A stretch of DNA of 64,000 nt from Hyunsoonleella ulvae (GTDB lineage Bacteria; Bacteroidota; Bacteroidia; Flavobacteriales; Flavobacteriaceae), in assembly GCF_016827605.1 (NCBI RefSeq), contig NZ_JAEPJQ010000005.1:62001-126000 (forward strand), read 5' to 3'. Under the pieces are notes generated by a model that did no database searches, had not been told where the DNA came from, and saw only the letters and a program-made list of their open reading frames with translations. The translations under genes and the position numbers were made by a program. The stretch's first letter is position 1. Every line of letters begins with the position of its first letter. Positions 39,728-49,143 of the stretch are shown one piece after another.

Positions 39728-40108
39728 TTACTTCACTGCAATCATACTAATTTCTACGTTTACATGCTTTGGCAATCTGGCCACTTGAACTGTTTCCCTG
39801 GCAGGTGCAGTTTCCTCATTAAAGAAACTACCATACACATCATTAATTATACTAAAGTCATCCATATTAGCTATGAATATTGAAGATTTCACAACATTTT
39901 CAAACGTATAATTGGCTGCATCTAGAACAGCTTTTAGATTTTGCATTACTTGCATAGTTTCAGATTGAATATCATCTAATACCAAATGTCCTGTTTCTGG
40001 GTTTATGGCAATTTGCCCCGATAGATATAACGTGTTTCCTCTCAATATAGCTTGGTTGTATGGTCCTAATGGAGCAGGGGCTTTATCGGTAGTAATTATT
40101 TTTTTCAT
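39728..40108 (-). CDS. ridA: RidA family reactive-intermediate deaminase
   Basis: At 126 residues it has the standard RidA size. It begins with TTDKAPAPLGPYNQAILRGN and LYLSGQIAINPETGHLV, and the C-terminal half contains PARETVQVARLPKHVNVEI, whose Arg is the substrate-binding residue of the family. It hydrolyses reactive enamine/imine intermediates such as 2-aminoacrylate from PLP enzymes. It is followed in the - direction by the kinase gene's convergent end and preceded by lptD 34 bases upstream. Confidence 0.93.
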   Translation of the reverse strand: MKKIITTDKAPAPLGPYNQAILRGNTLYLSGQIAINPETGHLVLDDIQSETMQVMQNLKAVLDAANYTFENVVKSSIFIANMDDFSIINDVYGSFFNEETAPARETVQVARLPKHVNVEISMIAVK

Positions 40109-40142
40109 TAGAATATTCTATGTGTTAAATGATACGATAATC

Positions 40143-42875
40143 CTATAGAGTTTGGTCTGGCTGCCTTCTCTGCTCGTATTTAAGATCCTTAAGAATACTA
40201 GATTTTATCCCAATAAAGAAATTCCATGAGCTTCTAGAGCTAAAAGGCACCCAACTAAAATTCATACGCCAACTTAATAAATCCCGTTCAAAACGTAACT
40301 GTGTAAAGGTAAATCCGTGATTTTTAAAATCGTAACCAGAAGATCCTCCTACAGACCATTTTGGAGACAACTCAATATCCCCAGAAAACATTAGCGAGTG
40401 TGATGCTATTTCACTATTACGTCTTTGATTAGAATAATTTACAGCATAGGCTAGTCTCAGGCTCCATGGCACTTTAAAGTTATAAAATTTATTATCCTCT
40501 TGATCCTCATCTTTCTTGTCAGTATCATCAAAGCGTTTACTTGTATAATCCTCCGAACGCCCAAACAAGTCATCAGCTCTACCACCATTCCTAATATTTT
40601 CCTCTACACTGGCATCTCTAGCATTATCATCTTTTTTATCACCGCTTTTGCTAGAAATAGAGTAGCTCATATTCATATTTGCACTTGTAAGCCTAAACAA
40701 ACTACCTCCATTATCGATATTAAAGGTGTTTATTCTTCTATTATTGTTATCCAAAGCGTAGGGATCTAAAGTTGCACTAAAGTTTACACTTAATTTTTTA
40801 TCAAACAATTGGGTACCACCATTTATTCTTACAGGGCTCCATTGTAAGGAATCGCCAGCAAAATTATATGCGGTAGACACGTTTAAGTTATTTAGGAGTG
40901 TTACTTTTTTAGGTTCGGTTTTTGTAGAATCCTTGTCTCTTACTTTCGCCTCAAAGTTGTTTGATAGTGAAATACCCATTGAACTGGAAAATCGTCTATT
41001 AGGAACTCCAAATAAACTTTGTTCAAAACGAGTGAATTCTACATCATCTCTCGTTGCACCATCAGCAGTTACTACTTCGGTTTCGTAACTATCATAATAC
41101 CTATCAAAAGCAGGATTAATATTGTAACTAATTGCAGGACGCATTACATGCCGTATAGCCTTTAGTTTTTTATCCTCTCCCTTTTTTTCAAAGTTGAACA
41201 TACCATAAATTGTAGTACCTATACTGGTACTAAAGTTATAGGTTCTATAAGAATCAAAGCCTTTTATAGTGTCTGTTATCGTTTCCCTAGTTTCAAAATC
41301 AAAGCGCCTATCTATGGTATTAAATGTCCAAACTTCGTTAAAACTACTACTAGCACTTACACTAAAATGCTTAAACAATTTAAAGTTTGTGCTTAAAGGT
41401 ACAGAGTGCTGAAAACCTGCTTTGGCATCATCAAACATTTCCTTTTTAAAGAATTGAGAATCGGTGGTTTGAATTCTGTTTTCTCCACGCACATTATATT
41501 GAAAGTTGATGTTTTGAATCATTCCCTTCTTAGTCCCAGTTTTAGGAGCAAAAGGAAATACACGTCCCATATTGGCCTGAAATGTAGGGAGCGTCATGTT
41601 TATTTGTTGTGTTTGGGTATTTTGTGAGTGCGTAGCTGTAACACTAAAGTCCACTTGTGGCTCCCCTTGGAATGTCCTAGAATAAGAGACTGATGAAGCT
41701 AAGGTATTATTTAAAAAAGCACCTGTGGTAGCTTGGTTAAGAGAAGCCCTATAAAATGTACTACTTCCTAAGTTTACTGATGCAGAAAACCTTGAATTAG
41801 GACTCGCTTTTGCATCTTGACTGTGAGACCACCGCAAGTTATACACTGTAGTTTTAGAATAGTCGGGGAAACCACGTTCACTAGTTATAAGGTTTTCGTA
41901 TCTAAATCCAAAATTACCACTAAACTTATACCTTAACGCATAAGTGCTCTCCCCCCGGACACCATAACTTCCATTAGTGTAATAATCTCCCATTAGCGCT
42001 AGGTCTATATGCGGACTTATAGCAAAATAATACCCACCATTTTGTAAAAAATAGCCTCTTTCATTTTGTTCTCCAAATGTTGGAATAAGTACTCCAGAGG
42101 CAGCAGTATTCGCTGGCCTTTGTGGAAAGAAGCTAAACGGCATCCATATTGGGGTAGGCACATCGTAGAAGTACATCTGCGCTGGCCCAGTTACAATTTT
42201 TTTCTTAGGTACAATTTTAGCCCTTTTTAGTAGAATATAGTATTCAGGATCATCTAAGTTTTCAGCTGTGGTATATTTGGCATCTTTTATAAAATATACA
42301 GAGTCATTCTCTTTTTTCGTAACCTTAGCTATAACGGTTCCTTCTCCCTGTTCGGTAATACTGTTGTAAATAAGTGCCTTTTGGGTTTTAGTATTAAAAA
42401 CAATAGAGTCAGGTTTTACTATATTTCCTCCTTGATCAAAAACAGGAGCTTGCGTATACGTGCCAGAAGTGTCAACGATACCTCTAGCATAAACTATATT
42501 CCGTTTATAATCTATGGTTATATCTCCTGCCTTGATATTAAGATCTCCATACGTAATCTCTGCCTCATTATAGAGGTACAATTTCTGTTTTCTTTGATTC
42601 ATCGAGGTATAGTCCTGGGCCTTGTAGGTAACTATATGCTCCAAAAACGATTTCTTTTTGGGGTTTATGGAATCTATAACAGTGGTGTCTTGAGGTGTTT
42701 CGGGAACTTCTCGGTTTATAATACTATCTGTGGGTTTTATTAGAGTATCCTGTTCTTTTTTAGGGGTTGCTTCAATAGACTGCCCCTTTTTTGGGATATC
42801 TTGGGCGAAGCTAAAAGTGTTGATAAACACTGTAAAACTCAATGCAAAAAGTATTTTAAATTGGTTTGTACGCAA
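40143..42875 (-). CDS. lptD: LPS-assembly protein LptD (flavobacterial type)
   Basis: This encodes 910 residues with a signal peptide (ILFALSFTVFINTFSFAQD). After a Pro/Thr/Lys-rich linker, residues ~85-190 form an OstA-like jelly roll (ITYGDLNIKAGDITIDYKRN). A long C-terminal beta-barrel contains PTPIWMPFSFFPQRPANTAA and GVLIPTFGEQNERGYFLQN, the LptD signature region of Bacteroidota. It inserts lipopolysaccharide into the outer membrane together with LptE. It diverges from the amidase gene at 43076 with a ~200-base intergenic region holding both promoters; no clear consensus was seen there. Confidence 0.9.
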   Translation of the reverse strand: MRTNQFKILFALSFTVFINTFSFAQDIPKKGQSIEATPKKEQDTLIKPTDSIINREVPETPQDTTVIDSINPKKKSFLEHIVTYKAQDYTSMNQRKQKLYLYNEAEITYGDLNIKAGDITIDYKRNIVYARGIVDTSGTYTQAPVFDQGGNIVKPDSIVFNTKTQKALIYNSITEQGEGTVIAKVTKKENDSVYFIKDAKYTTAENLDDPEYYILLKRAKIVPKKKIVTGPAQMYFYDVPTPIWMPFSFFPQRPANTAASGVLIPTFGEQNERGYFLQNGGYYFAISPHIDLALMGDYYTNGSYGVRGESTYALRYKFSGNFGFRYENLITSERGFPDYSKTTVYNLRWSHSQDAKASPNSRFSASVNLGSSTFYRASLNQATTGAFLNNTLASSVSYSRTFQGEPQVDFSVTATHSQNTQTQQINMTLPTFQANMGRVFPFAPKTGTKKGMIQNINFQYNVRGENRIQTTDSQFFKKEMFDDAKAGFQHSVPLSTNFKLFKHFSVSASSSFNEVWTFNTIDRRFDFETRETITDTIKGFDSYRTYNFSTSIGTTIYGMFNFEKKGEDKKLKAIRHVMRPAISYNINPAFDRYYDSYETEVVTADGATRDDVEFTRFEQSLFGVPNRRFSSSMGISLSNNFEAKVRDKDSTKTEPKKVTLLNNLNVSTAYNFAGDSLQWSPVRINGGTQLFDKKLSVNFSATLDPYALDNNNRRINTFNIDNGGSLFRLTSANMNMSYSISSKSGDKKDDNARDASVEENIRNGGRADDLFGRSEDYTSKRFDDTDKKDEDQEDNKFYNFKVPWSLRLAYAVNYSNQRRNSEIASHSLMFSGDIELSPKWSVGGSSGYDFKNHGFTFTQLRFERDLLSWRMNFSWVPFSSRSSWNFFIGIKSSILKDLKYEQRRQPDQTL

Positions 42876-43075
42876 CGCTTTTAATGTATTTTTGTAAAAG
42901 TATGGCTCGGTTTTTGAAATGCCAAAATTACATATATTTTTCTGGGTTTAATTTATATTTCATTAGAAAAATTTTCATTTGAAATAAACCAAATTATACA
43001 GCCCTTTTGCTTAATCAAAAACTGAACCTTTTTAGGTAAAATTGAATGCTAAATTCAAAATTTAACAATTACCAC

Positions 43076-44218
43076 ATGAAAACGAACATGATATTACGTT
43101 TCGTATGTTTTATAATAGTATTAACATTTAATGTATCTGTTAATGCACAGTCCAACAATAACAAATTGGTTATTGTTTTAGATGCGGGACATGGTGGTAA
43201 AGATTCTGGAACACCAGGAACGAAGAGGTATAAGACCGCCGAAAAAGATATTGCTTTAGATGTAACCCTTGCATTGGGCAAGCTTATAAAAAAGCATATA
43301 CCTAATGTAAAAGTATTATATACAAGAACTAAAGATGTTTACCCTACCTTGAATAAACGCGCTGTTTTTGCAAACGATAACAAGGCAGATTTATTTATAT
43401 CCATACATTGTAATGCGCAACCAGGAGGGAAAGGAACAGCATATGGATCAGAAACCTTTGTTTTAGGGCTTCATAAAAACGCTGCAAACCTTGAAGTTGC
43501 CAAACGCGAAAACTCCGTAATTTATCTAGAAGACAATTATGAGGAAACATATAAAGATTTTAATCCTAACTCGCCTGAGTCTTTAATAAGTTTGATTTTA
43601 GCGCAAGAGGATTATCTAGATCATAGTATAGAGTTGGCAAATTATATAGAAACAGAGTTTAAAGTTACAGGTAAGCGTAAAAGTAGAGGGGTAAAGCAGG
43701 CAGGTTTGTATGTTTTAGCATATACATATATGCCTAGTGTACTTGTGGAATTAGGGTTTTTAACACACAAAAAAGAAGAAGATTATTTAAACTCTAAAAA
43801 AGGAAAGCAAGTAATGACAAAGTCATTATTTAACGCGATAGAAAAATATGTGAATGCTATTTTCCAAAATAAGTTGAAAGCTATTGCGGTTACAGAAAAA
43901 AATGAAAATCCCCAAAACCCTTCTGGTGGAATTATTGAGGAAAACATCATAGAAGGTGTTACTTTCAAGGTTCAAATCGCAGCAAGTTCAAGGGTACTAG
44001 AACCCAAACCCTATAATTTTAAAGGCTTAAAAGATATTTCTCGAATTAGGCAAGGAAACTTATACAAGTATTTTTATGGAAGTACTTCGGATTATAACAA
44101 AGCCAAGTCTTTGGTAAAAGAGGCAAAAGCAAAAGGCTATGCTACCAGTTTTGTAGTAGCTTTCAAGGATGGAAATAGGGTTCCGCTAGCCAATGTTCTA
44201 AAAACAGCCTCGAATTAA
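43076..44218 (+). CDS. N-acetylmuramoyl-L-alanine amidase with SPOR domain
   Basis: ATG 43076 gives MKTNMILRFVCFIIVLTFNV and a signal peptide ending at NAQ; an ATG 30 bases upstream would add a polar stretch before it. The 380-residue product has an Amidase_3 domain with its zinc ligands in VIVLDAGHGGKDSG, TAEKDIALDV and FISIHCNAQPGG, and the catalytic Glu in SVLVELGFLTHKKEE. The C-terminal ~85 residues (VTFKVQIAASSRVLEPKPYN) form a SPOR-like domain that binds denuded septal glycan. It probably splits septal peptidoglycan. The MlaD gene follows on the same strand. Confidence 0.92.
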   Translation: MKTNMILRFVCFIIVLTFNVSVNAQSNNNKLVIVLDAGHGGKDSGTPGTKRYKTAEKDIALDVTLALGKLIKKHIPNVKVLYTRTKDVYPTLNKRAVFANDNKADLFISIHCNAQPGGKGTAYGSETFVLGLHKNAANLEVAKRENSVIYLEDNYEETYKDFNPNSPESLISLILAQEDYLDHSIELANYIETEFKVTGKRKSRGVKQAGLYVLAYTYMPSVLVELGFLTHKKEEDYLNSKKGKQVMTKSLFNAIEKYVNAIFQNKLKAIAVTEKNENPQNPSGGIIEENIIEGVTFKVQIAASSRVLEPKPYNFKGLKDISRIRQGNLYKYFYGSTSDYNKAKSLVKEAKAKGYATSFVVAFKDGNRVPLANVLKTASN

Positions 44219-44269
44219 TAAGTTCCTATCTAAATTTATTTTAAATTTGTTTTTAAAAGAAAGCAGATT

Positions 44270-45208
44270 TTGAAAATATCAAAAGAAGTAAAAACAGGCA
44301 TTTTAGTCTTGTCTGGTATAGTATTATTTATTTTTGGATTCAATTACTTAAAGGGTAAAAATCTACTCGATTCTTCCAGAACGTTTTATACTGAATACAA
44401 CAATGTGGAAGGTTTGGTAGTTTCTACACCAGTAACCATTAACGGGCTAGCTGTTGGTAAGGTTATGGATATAGAATTTAAAGGCGATGGGTCTGGCAAA
44501 TTAAAAGTTACGCTTGTAGTAAATAGTGAATTTGATTTTTCCAAAAACAGTCGCGCAGAATTATACGAAACAGGTTTAATAGGAGGTAAGGCCATTGCAA
44601 TAGTTCCAACTTTTGATGGGGCAGAAAATGCCAAAGATGGCGATGAACTTAAAGGAGGTATTAAAGCTGGCTTAAGTGAGCTAGTTAACCAAAGGCTAAC
44701 ACCATTACAGGAGAAGATAGAAAATATGATGTCTGAAGCTGATGCGCTTTTAGTAAACCTTAATGAGGTTTTTGATGATAAAACGAAGTCTAATTTGAGA
44801 AAAAGTATATCAGGTTTTAACCAATTAATGATTGATTTTAAAAATACATCAACGTCATTAAACATATTAATTTCCAAAGAAGATAGTAAGCTGAACAAGT
44901 CTCTTGATAATTTTGAAAACGTATCTTCAAATTTATCTAAAGTATCAGATTCTATAGCAAGTACAAATATAGCACAGACAGTGAATAACCTTGAGTCTAC
45001 CTTAAAAAATGTAGATGCCATTCTGGCCGATTTAGAACAGGGGGAAGGCTCAATGGGGAAATTACTTAAAGATGAGTCGCTTTATAATAATATGAAAGGC
45101 GCTTCAAAAGAGTTAGAAGAATTATTGCGTGATGTAAAATTACACCCTAAACGTTATTTTAGAATCCTTTCCAAAAAGGAGATACCATATAAAGAAGAAA
45201 CTAACTAA
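44270..45208 (+). CDS. MlaD/MCE family lipid-transport protein
   Basis: The 312-residue product starts with TTG, giving MKISKEVKTGILVLSGIV and one N-terminal transmembrane anchor, as expected for periplasmic MCE proteins. Residues ~38-115 form the MCE domain (VEGLVVSTPVTINGLAVGKV, ELYETGLIGGKAIAIVPTF). The C-terminal region is helical (LEDVEQGEGSMGK-like turn, EELLRDVKLHPKRYF). It probably acts with an ABC transporter in phospholipid traffic between the membranes; the ATPase and permease genes are not in the window. It is followed after 2 bases by the Fe-S membrane protein gene. Confidence 0.9.
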   Translation: MKISKEVKTGILVLSGIVLFIFGFNYLKGKNLLDSSRTFYTEYNNVEGLVVSTPVTINGLAVGKVMDIEFKGDGSGKLKVTLVVNSEFDFSKNSRAELYETGLIGGKAIAIVPTFDGAENAKDGDELKGGIKAGLSELVNQRLTPLQEKIENMMSEADALLVNLNEVFDDKTKSNLRKSISGFNQLMIDFKNTSTSLNILISKEDSKLNKSLDNFENVSSNLSKVSDSIASTNIAQTVNNLESTLKNVDAILADLEQGEGSMGKLLKDESLYNNMKGASKELEELLRDVKLHPKRYFRILSKKEIPYKEETN

Positions 45209-45210
45209 GC

Positions 45211-46524
45211 ATGACTTATTTACCTAATATTCTTTTTGCGATTGCCTTAGTGCTAGGGGTTGGCTACTTTGTAAAAAACATAAAAAAGCTTATCCGCAAC
45301 ATTAAGCTGGGGCATGATGTAGATGCTTCAGATAACAAATCGCAACGCTGGAAAAATGTTATAAATATTGCCTTAGGACAAAGTAAAATGGTACGCCGTC
45401 CGGTATCAGGTATCTTACATCTTGTTGTTTATATAGGTTTTATAATCATTAATATAGAAGTGCTGGAAATCATTATAGATGGTATATTTGGTACACACCG
45501 TATTGGCTTAAAGATATTGCCAGAATCAGTTTATGGTTTTTTAATAGGAACTTTTGAGGTATTGGCATGTTTGGTGTTTGTATCAGTTATTATTTTCTGG
45601 ATTAGAAGAAATGTTTTAAAATTAGCACGCTTTTGGAAAAGTGAAATGACCAGTTGGCCTAAAAACGATGGTAATTTTATTCTATATTTTGAAATGGTAT
45701 TAATGACTCTATTTTTAGTTATGAATGCTACAGACCTAGAATTTCAAGCTTTAAATTCAGGGAATATAGTAAGCCAGCATATAGCACCTTGGTTTTCTGG
45801 TATATCTGAAGCAACACTTTATACTATTGAGAGAGCTGCTTGGTGGTTACACATTTTGGGTATTTTAGTGTTTCTTAATTACCTCTATTTCTCTAAGCAT
45901 CTACATATTTTATTGGCATTCCCTAATGTATTCTATGGAAGCTTAAAACCAAAAGGCGCGTTTAATAATTTGGAAGCGGTTACAAATGAAGTCAAATTAA
46001 TGATGGATCCGGATGCAGACCCATACGCTACTCCTGCTGAAGGTGATGAAGAGGAAGTGCCAGCCAAATTCGGAGCTAGTGATGTGATGGATTTAAATAG
46101 AGTCCAATTACTAAATGCATACACCTGTACAGAATGTGGGCGTTGTACATCGGCATGTCCAGCTAATTTAACAGGTAAAAAACTATCGCCACGTAAAATA
46201 ATGATGGATACCCGCGATAGACTAGAAGAAGTAGGTAAAAACATCGACGCTAATAAAGGCGTGTTTAAAGATGACGGTAAGCAATTATTGGGCGATTACA
46301 TTACATCAGAAGAACTTTGGGCATGTACAACCTGTAATGCCTGTGTAGAAGAATGCCCGGTAAGCATAAATCCTTTGTCTATCATTTTAGATATGAGACG
46401 TTACATGGTTATGGAGCAAAGTGCTGCACCAACCGAACTAAATAATATGATGTCTAACATCGAGAATAACGGAGCTCCTTGGCCATATAACCAAATGGAT
46501 CGCCTAAATTGGAAAGATGAATAA
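45211..46524 (+). CDS. Membrane-bound Fe-S oxidoreductase, 4Fe-4S dicluster type
   Basis: The 437-residue product has about five transmembrane helices in its first 260 residues, with His residues that could bind heme as in NarI/HdrE-like subunits. A soluble domain follows with two 4Fe-4S sites: CTECGRCTSACPANLTGKKL (~residue 308) and CTTCNACVEECPVSINP (~residue 372). Such proteins pass electrons between the quinone pool and a cysteine-rich partner. That partner is probably the CCG-domain protein at 46673, in the same direction. The start lies 2 bases after the MlaD stop. Confidence 0.88.
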   Translation: MTYLPNILFAIALVLGVGYFVKNIKKLIRNIKLGHDVDASDNKSQRWKNVINIALGQSKMVRRPVSGILHLVVYIGFIIINIEVLEIIIDGIFGTHRIGLKILPESVYGFLIGTFEVLACLVFVSVIIFWIRRNVLKLARFWKSEMTSWPKNDGNFILYFEMVLMTLFLVMNATDLEFQALNSGNIVSQHIAPWFSGISEATLYTIERAAWWLHILGILVFLNYLYFSKHLHILLAFPNVFYGSLKPKGAFNNLEAVTNEVKLMMDPDADPYATPAEGDEEEVPAKFGASDVMDLNRVQLLNAYTCTECGRCTSACPANLTGKKLSPRKIMMDTRDRLEEVGKNIDANKGVFKDDGKQLLGDYITSEELWACTTCNACVEECPVSINPLSIILDMRRYMVMEQSAAPTELNNMMSNIENNGAPWPYNQMDRLNWKDE

Positions 46525-46525
46525 T

Positions 46526-46611
46526 TAGGGCGTTACCACGCTAAGGCGCGGTCGGGCTTTCGGCAGTCGCTCTCTGCGAGGAGCTTCAACAAATGCCTCA
46601 ATCCCTAACGC
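46526..46611. repeat. GC-rich structured repeat between the two Fe-S genes
   Basis: This ~86-base block is strikingly richer in G and C than its surroundings. It begins TAGGGCGTTACC and ends TCCCTAACGC, so GCGTTA near the start can pair with TAACGC at the end, and TAGGG with CCCTA. Inside are GGTCGGGCTTTCGGC and a GCTCTC-TGC-GAGGAGC hairpin. The pattern, with GGGCGTTA at one end, a GGTCGGGCTTT core and TCCCTAACGC at the other, is one I recognise as a dispersed element in other flavobacterial genomes. No coding function is seen. Confidence 0.6.
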
Positions 46612-46672
46612 AAATCCGTCGTCAAAATAAAAAGGCATATATAAATTTATTTATAGCTTAAAAACAAACACT

Positions 46673-47464
46673 ATGAGCGAAACACTCAAAGTAAAAACAA
46701 TGGCAGAGTTCATGACAGAAGGTAAGCAACCCGAAATATTATTTTGGGTAGGCTCAGCTGGTAGTTATGATGATCGTGCTAAAAAAATAACTAAGGCTTT
46801 TGTTAAAATTTTAAACGCTGCAAATGTAGATTTTGCTGTGTTAGGGCAGGAGGAAAGTAGTACAGGCGATATAGCAAAACGTGCAGGAAACGAGTTTTTA
46901 TTTCAAATGCAAGCTGTTATGAATATTGAGCTATTAAATGGTTACGACATTAAAACAATAGTAACCTGCGATCCGCATTCCTATAACTGTATTAAAAATG
47001 AATACCCAAGTTTAGGAGGTAATTACGAAGTGTTTCATCATACGCAATATATTAAAGAACTGATTGCCTCTGGAAGGTTAAAAGTATCAGGAGACACCTA
47101 TAAAGGTAAACGTATTACGTTTCATGATCCTTGTTATTTGGGACGTGCCAACAATGAGTATAATGCACCAAGAGACGTACTACAAAATACTAAAGCAAAT
47201 TTAGTAGAGATGAAACGTCACAAGAGTACAGCTTTATGCTGTGGTGCTGGTGGTGCGCAAATGTTTAAAGAACCAGAAAAAGGAGATAAAGACATTAATG
47301 TTTTAAGAACCGAAGATGCCCTAGAAACCAAGCCAAATATTATCGCTACTGGTTGTCCGTATTGTAATACCATGATGACAGATGGCGTAAAAGCAAAAGA
47401 AAAAGAAACAGAAATTGAGGTATTAGATGTTGCAGAACTCATTGCCAATTCCTTTAATGATTAG
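46673..47464 (+). CDS. Cysteine-rich (CCG) domain oxidoreductase subunit
   Basis: The 263-residue product has two CCG-type domains as in HdrB/GlpC-like proteins. The first (~20-100) keeps the fold (ILFWVGSAGSYDDRAKKITK) but has lost the cysteines, while the second carries TCDPHSYNCIKNEYP, FHDPCYLGRANNEYN and ALCCGAGGAQMFKEPEKGD, then ATGCPYCNTMM. It probably completes an electron-transfer module with the membrane Fe-S protein at 45211, from which it is separated by a 148-base gap containing the structured repeat. The substrate is unknown. Confidence 0.85.
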   Translation: MSETLKVKTMAEFMTEGKQPEILFWVGSAGSYDDRAKKITKAFVKILNAANVDFAVLGQEESSTGDIAKRAGNEFLFQMQAVMNIELLNGYDIKTIVTCDPHSYNCIKNEYPSLGGNYEVFHHTQYIKELIASGRLKVSGDTYKGKRITFHDPCYLGRANNEYNAPRDVLQNTKANLVEMKRHKSTALCCGAGGAQMFKEPEKGDKDINVLRTEDALETKPNIIATGCPYCNTMMTDGVKAKEKETEIEVLDVAELIANSFND

Positions 47465-47475
47465 TAGAAGAAAAA

Positions 47476-47958
47476 ATGTTAGTAGATTTTAACTCATTAC
47501 CAGAAGAATCTAGGGTTTGGATATACCAAGCCAACCGTTCATTCACACCAGAAGAGATTATAGAAATTGGACATAAATTAGATGTGTTTATAGAAAACTG
47601 GACTGCTCATGGTAGTAATTTACAAGCAGGATATTCTATTAAATATAAGCGTTTTATAATCATAGGATTAAACCAAAACTTAAATAACGCAACTGGGTGT
47701 TCTATAGATGCCTCAGTGCATTTTATTCAGCAATTAGAAAAGGACTATAAGGTTGATTTAATGGATAAAATGAATGTATCGTATAAGCAAGGGGAATTTA
47801 TAGCTTACAAACCCTTGGCCGATTTTAAGAAAATGGCTAAACAACGTGCAGTTTCTAAAAACACTATTGTGTTTAATAATTTAGTTAACAATATTGCTGA
47901 ATTTAAAGAAAACTGGGAAGTACCAGCTAGTGAAAGTTGGCATGCTAGGTTTTTGTAG
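47476..47958 (+). CDS. Conserved Bacteroidota protein of unknown function
   Basis: The 160-residue product (MLVDFNSLPEESRVWIYQAN) is cytoplasmic with no signal or membrane segment. Close homologues are often labelled ABC transporter ATPase, but there is no Walker A, Walker B or ABC signature here, so that label is not supported. It follows the CCG-domain gene by 11 bases and is probably co-transcribed. Conserved-looking blocks are WTAHGSNLQAGYSIKYKRF and NNATGCSIDASVHFIQQLE, which might form an active site with Cys, Asp and His; this is speculative. Confidence 0.75.
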   Translation: MLVDFNSLPEESRVWIYQANRSFTPEEIIEIGHKLDVFIENWTAHGSNLQAGYSIKYKRFIIIGLNQNLNNATGCSIDASVHFIQQLEKDYKVDLMDKMNVSYKQGEFIAYKPLADFKKMAKQRAVSKNTIVFNNLVNNIAEFKENWEVPASESWHARFL

Positions 47959-47959
47959 T

Positions 47960-48358
47960 TTAAGAACACTTGTATTCATGTCTTTTAATCGCCTCTAGAG
48001 CTTGTTTGTTAACTTCATGCTCTAATTCTGTTTCATTGGGTTGATGTGCTATTTTGCATAAAATCTTATAGACTTTATCATCTAAAATTTTATTAGAAAA
48101 AATTCCAAAAACTCCAACACACCAATATTTCCAAATTTCATCATTTCCAGATAGAATTTGAATAATTTCAGGAGTAATATTTTCGGAAATCGTAACTAAA
48201 TACTCTGCAATAGGATGGGCTACTGGCCAATTCATATCTTTTATCCATTCCAGAAGTTCTGGAACAATAGGTTTTATTTCTTGATATGAAAAATTAAATA
48301 GCTTTTCAGCGGTATCTATATCTAATTTATCTTTAGGAATTAAACTTTTAATGTCCAT
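47960..48358 (-). CDS. DUF5071 protein
   Basis: The 132-residue product begins MDIKSLIPKDKLDIDTAEKL and contains PIVPELLEWIKDMNWPVAHP, the signature of DUF5071, followed by HEAT-like helical pairs. There is no signal peptide. Its function is unknown; related proteins occur near polymorphic-toxin immunity genes in some genomes, but nothing here shows that. It converges on the 47476 gene with 1 base between. Confidence 0.8.
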   Translation of the reverse strand: MDIKSLIPKDKLDIDTAEKLFNFSYQEIKPIVPELLEWIKDMNWPVAHPIAEYLVTISENITPEIIQILSGNDEIWKYWCVGVFGIFSNKILDDKVYKILCKIAHQPNETELEHEVNKQALEAIKRHEYKCS

Positions 48359-48389
48359 ATACTAATTCTGTAAAACTTAAAGGCGGATT

Positions 48390-49139
48390 TTAAACCACTT
48401 TTTTTATCACACGTAATTTATGTGTATGTATATTTTTATCTACATTGTAAATTCCTGAATGGTCTAATCTATCCACTCTTACTTTGCCATGAGCGTGTAT
48501 GATGTAGTTGTCTTTCATGATAATACCCACATGAATAATTTCCCCATCGGCATTATCAAAAAAAGCTAAATCTCCAGGTTCACTTTCTTCAATAAAACTT
48601 AAGGCCTCTCCTTGGGTAGCTTGTTGCGAAGCGTCCCTTAATAATTTATAGCCATTTAGTTTATAAACCATTTGCGTAAACCCAGAGCAATCTATACCAA
48701 AAGGTGTTTTACCTCCCCATAAGTAAGGACTGTTTAGGTAAAGGAAAGCCGTTTGTACAATGTTCTCTTTTTGGATAACACCTGTAGCAGTGTTGCCATC
48801 AAAAGTATGGTTTAATAGTGTTAACCCATTTAGCGTAGACCCTAATTGGATTGGGGATATTTGCTCATTTTCATCTTGAACAAATTCAACTAAATCCATA
48901 GAGAGTTTTAAGGGTTCTGAATTTAAATCATTGTAGTTGTCAACTTCAATATGTTGGTATTGTTTGTTATCAATCCAACCTTCGTACTTATCATAAGCCA
49001 ATCGGATTTTACTCCAATTTTTCCGTTTTTCAAGTACTTTAAACCATTCGCCATACAATACCTGCGACACCAATTCGCTTTTATCAGATGCTTCAAATCG
49101 TAAGGGAACGATACTTAAATTACAAATTCCGTATTGCAT
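48390..49139 (-). CDS. NlpC/P60 family cysteine peptidase with SH3 domain
   Basis: ATG 49139 gives MQYGICNLSIVPLRFEASDK, the usual start of this flavobacterial family, and removes an overlap with the thiolase gene that an ATG at 49157 would create. Of 249 residues, ~1-65 form an SH3-like domain (VLYGEWFKVLEKRKNWSKIR) and ~125-249 an NlpC/P60 domain with the catalytic Cys in PFGIDCSGFTQMVYKL, His in GEIIHVGIIM and a further His in YIIHAHGKV. No signal peptide is seen, although homologues act on cell-wall peptides. It follows the thiolase gene by 4 bases, as in many flavobacteria. Confidence 0.9.
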   Translation of the reverse strand: MQYGICNLSIVPLRFEASDKSELVSQVLYGEWFKVLEKRKNWSKIRLAYDKYEGWIDNKQYQHIEVDNYNDLNSEPLKLSMDLVEFVQDENEQISPIQLGSTLNGLTLLNHTFDGNTATGVIQKENIVQTAFLYLNSPYLWGGKTPFGIDCSGFTQMVYKLNGYKLLRDASQQATQGEALSFIEESEPGDLAFFDNADGEIIHVGIIMKDNYIIHAHGKVRVDRLDHSGIYNVDKNIHTHKLRVIKKVV

Positions 49140-49143
49140 TCGT

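Noticed and set aside
47476-47958. ABC transporter ATPase annotation
   Set aside because: No Walker A, Walker B or ABC signature can be found in the sequence.
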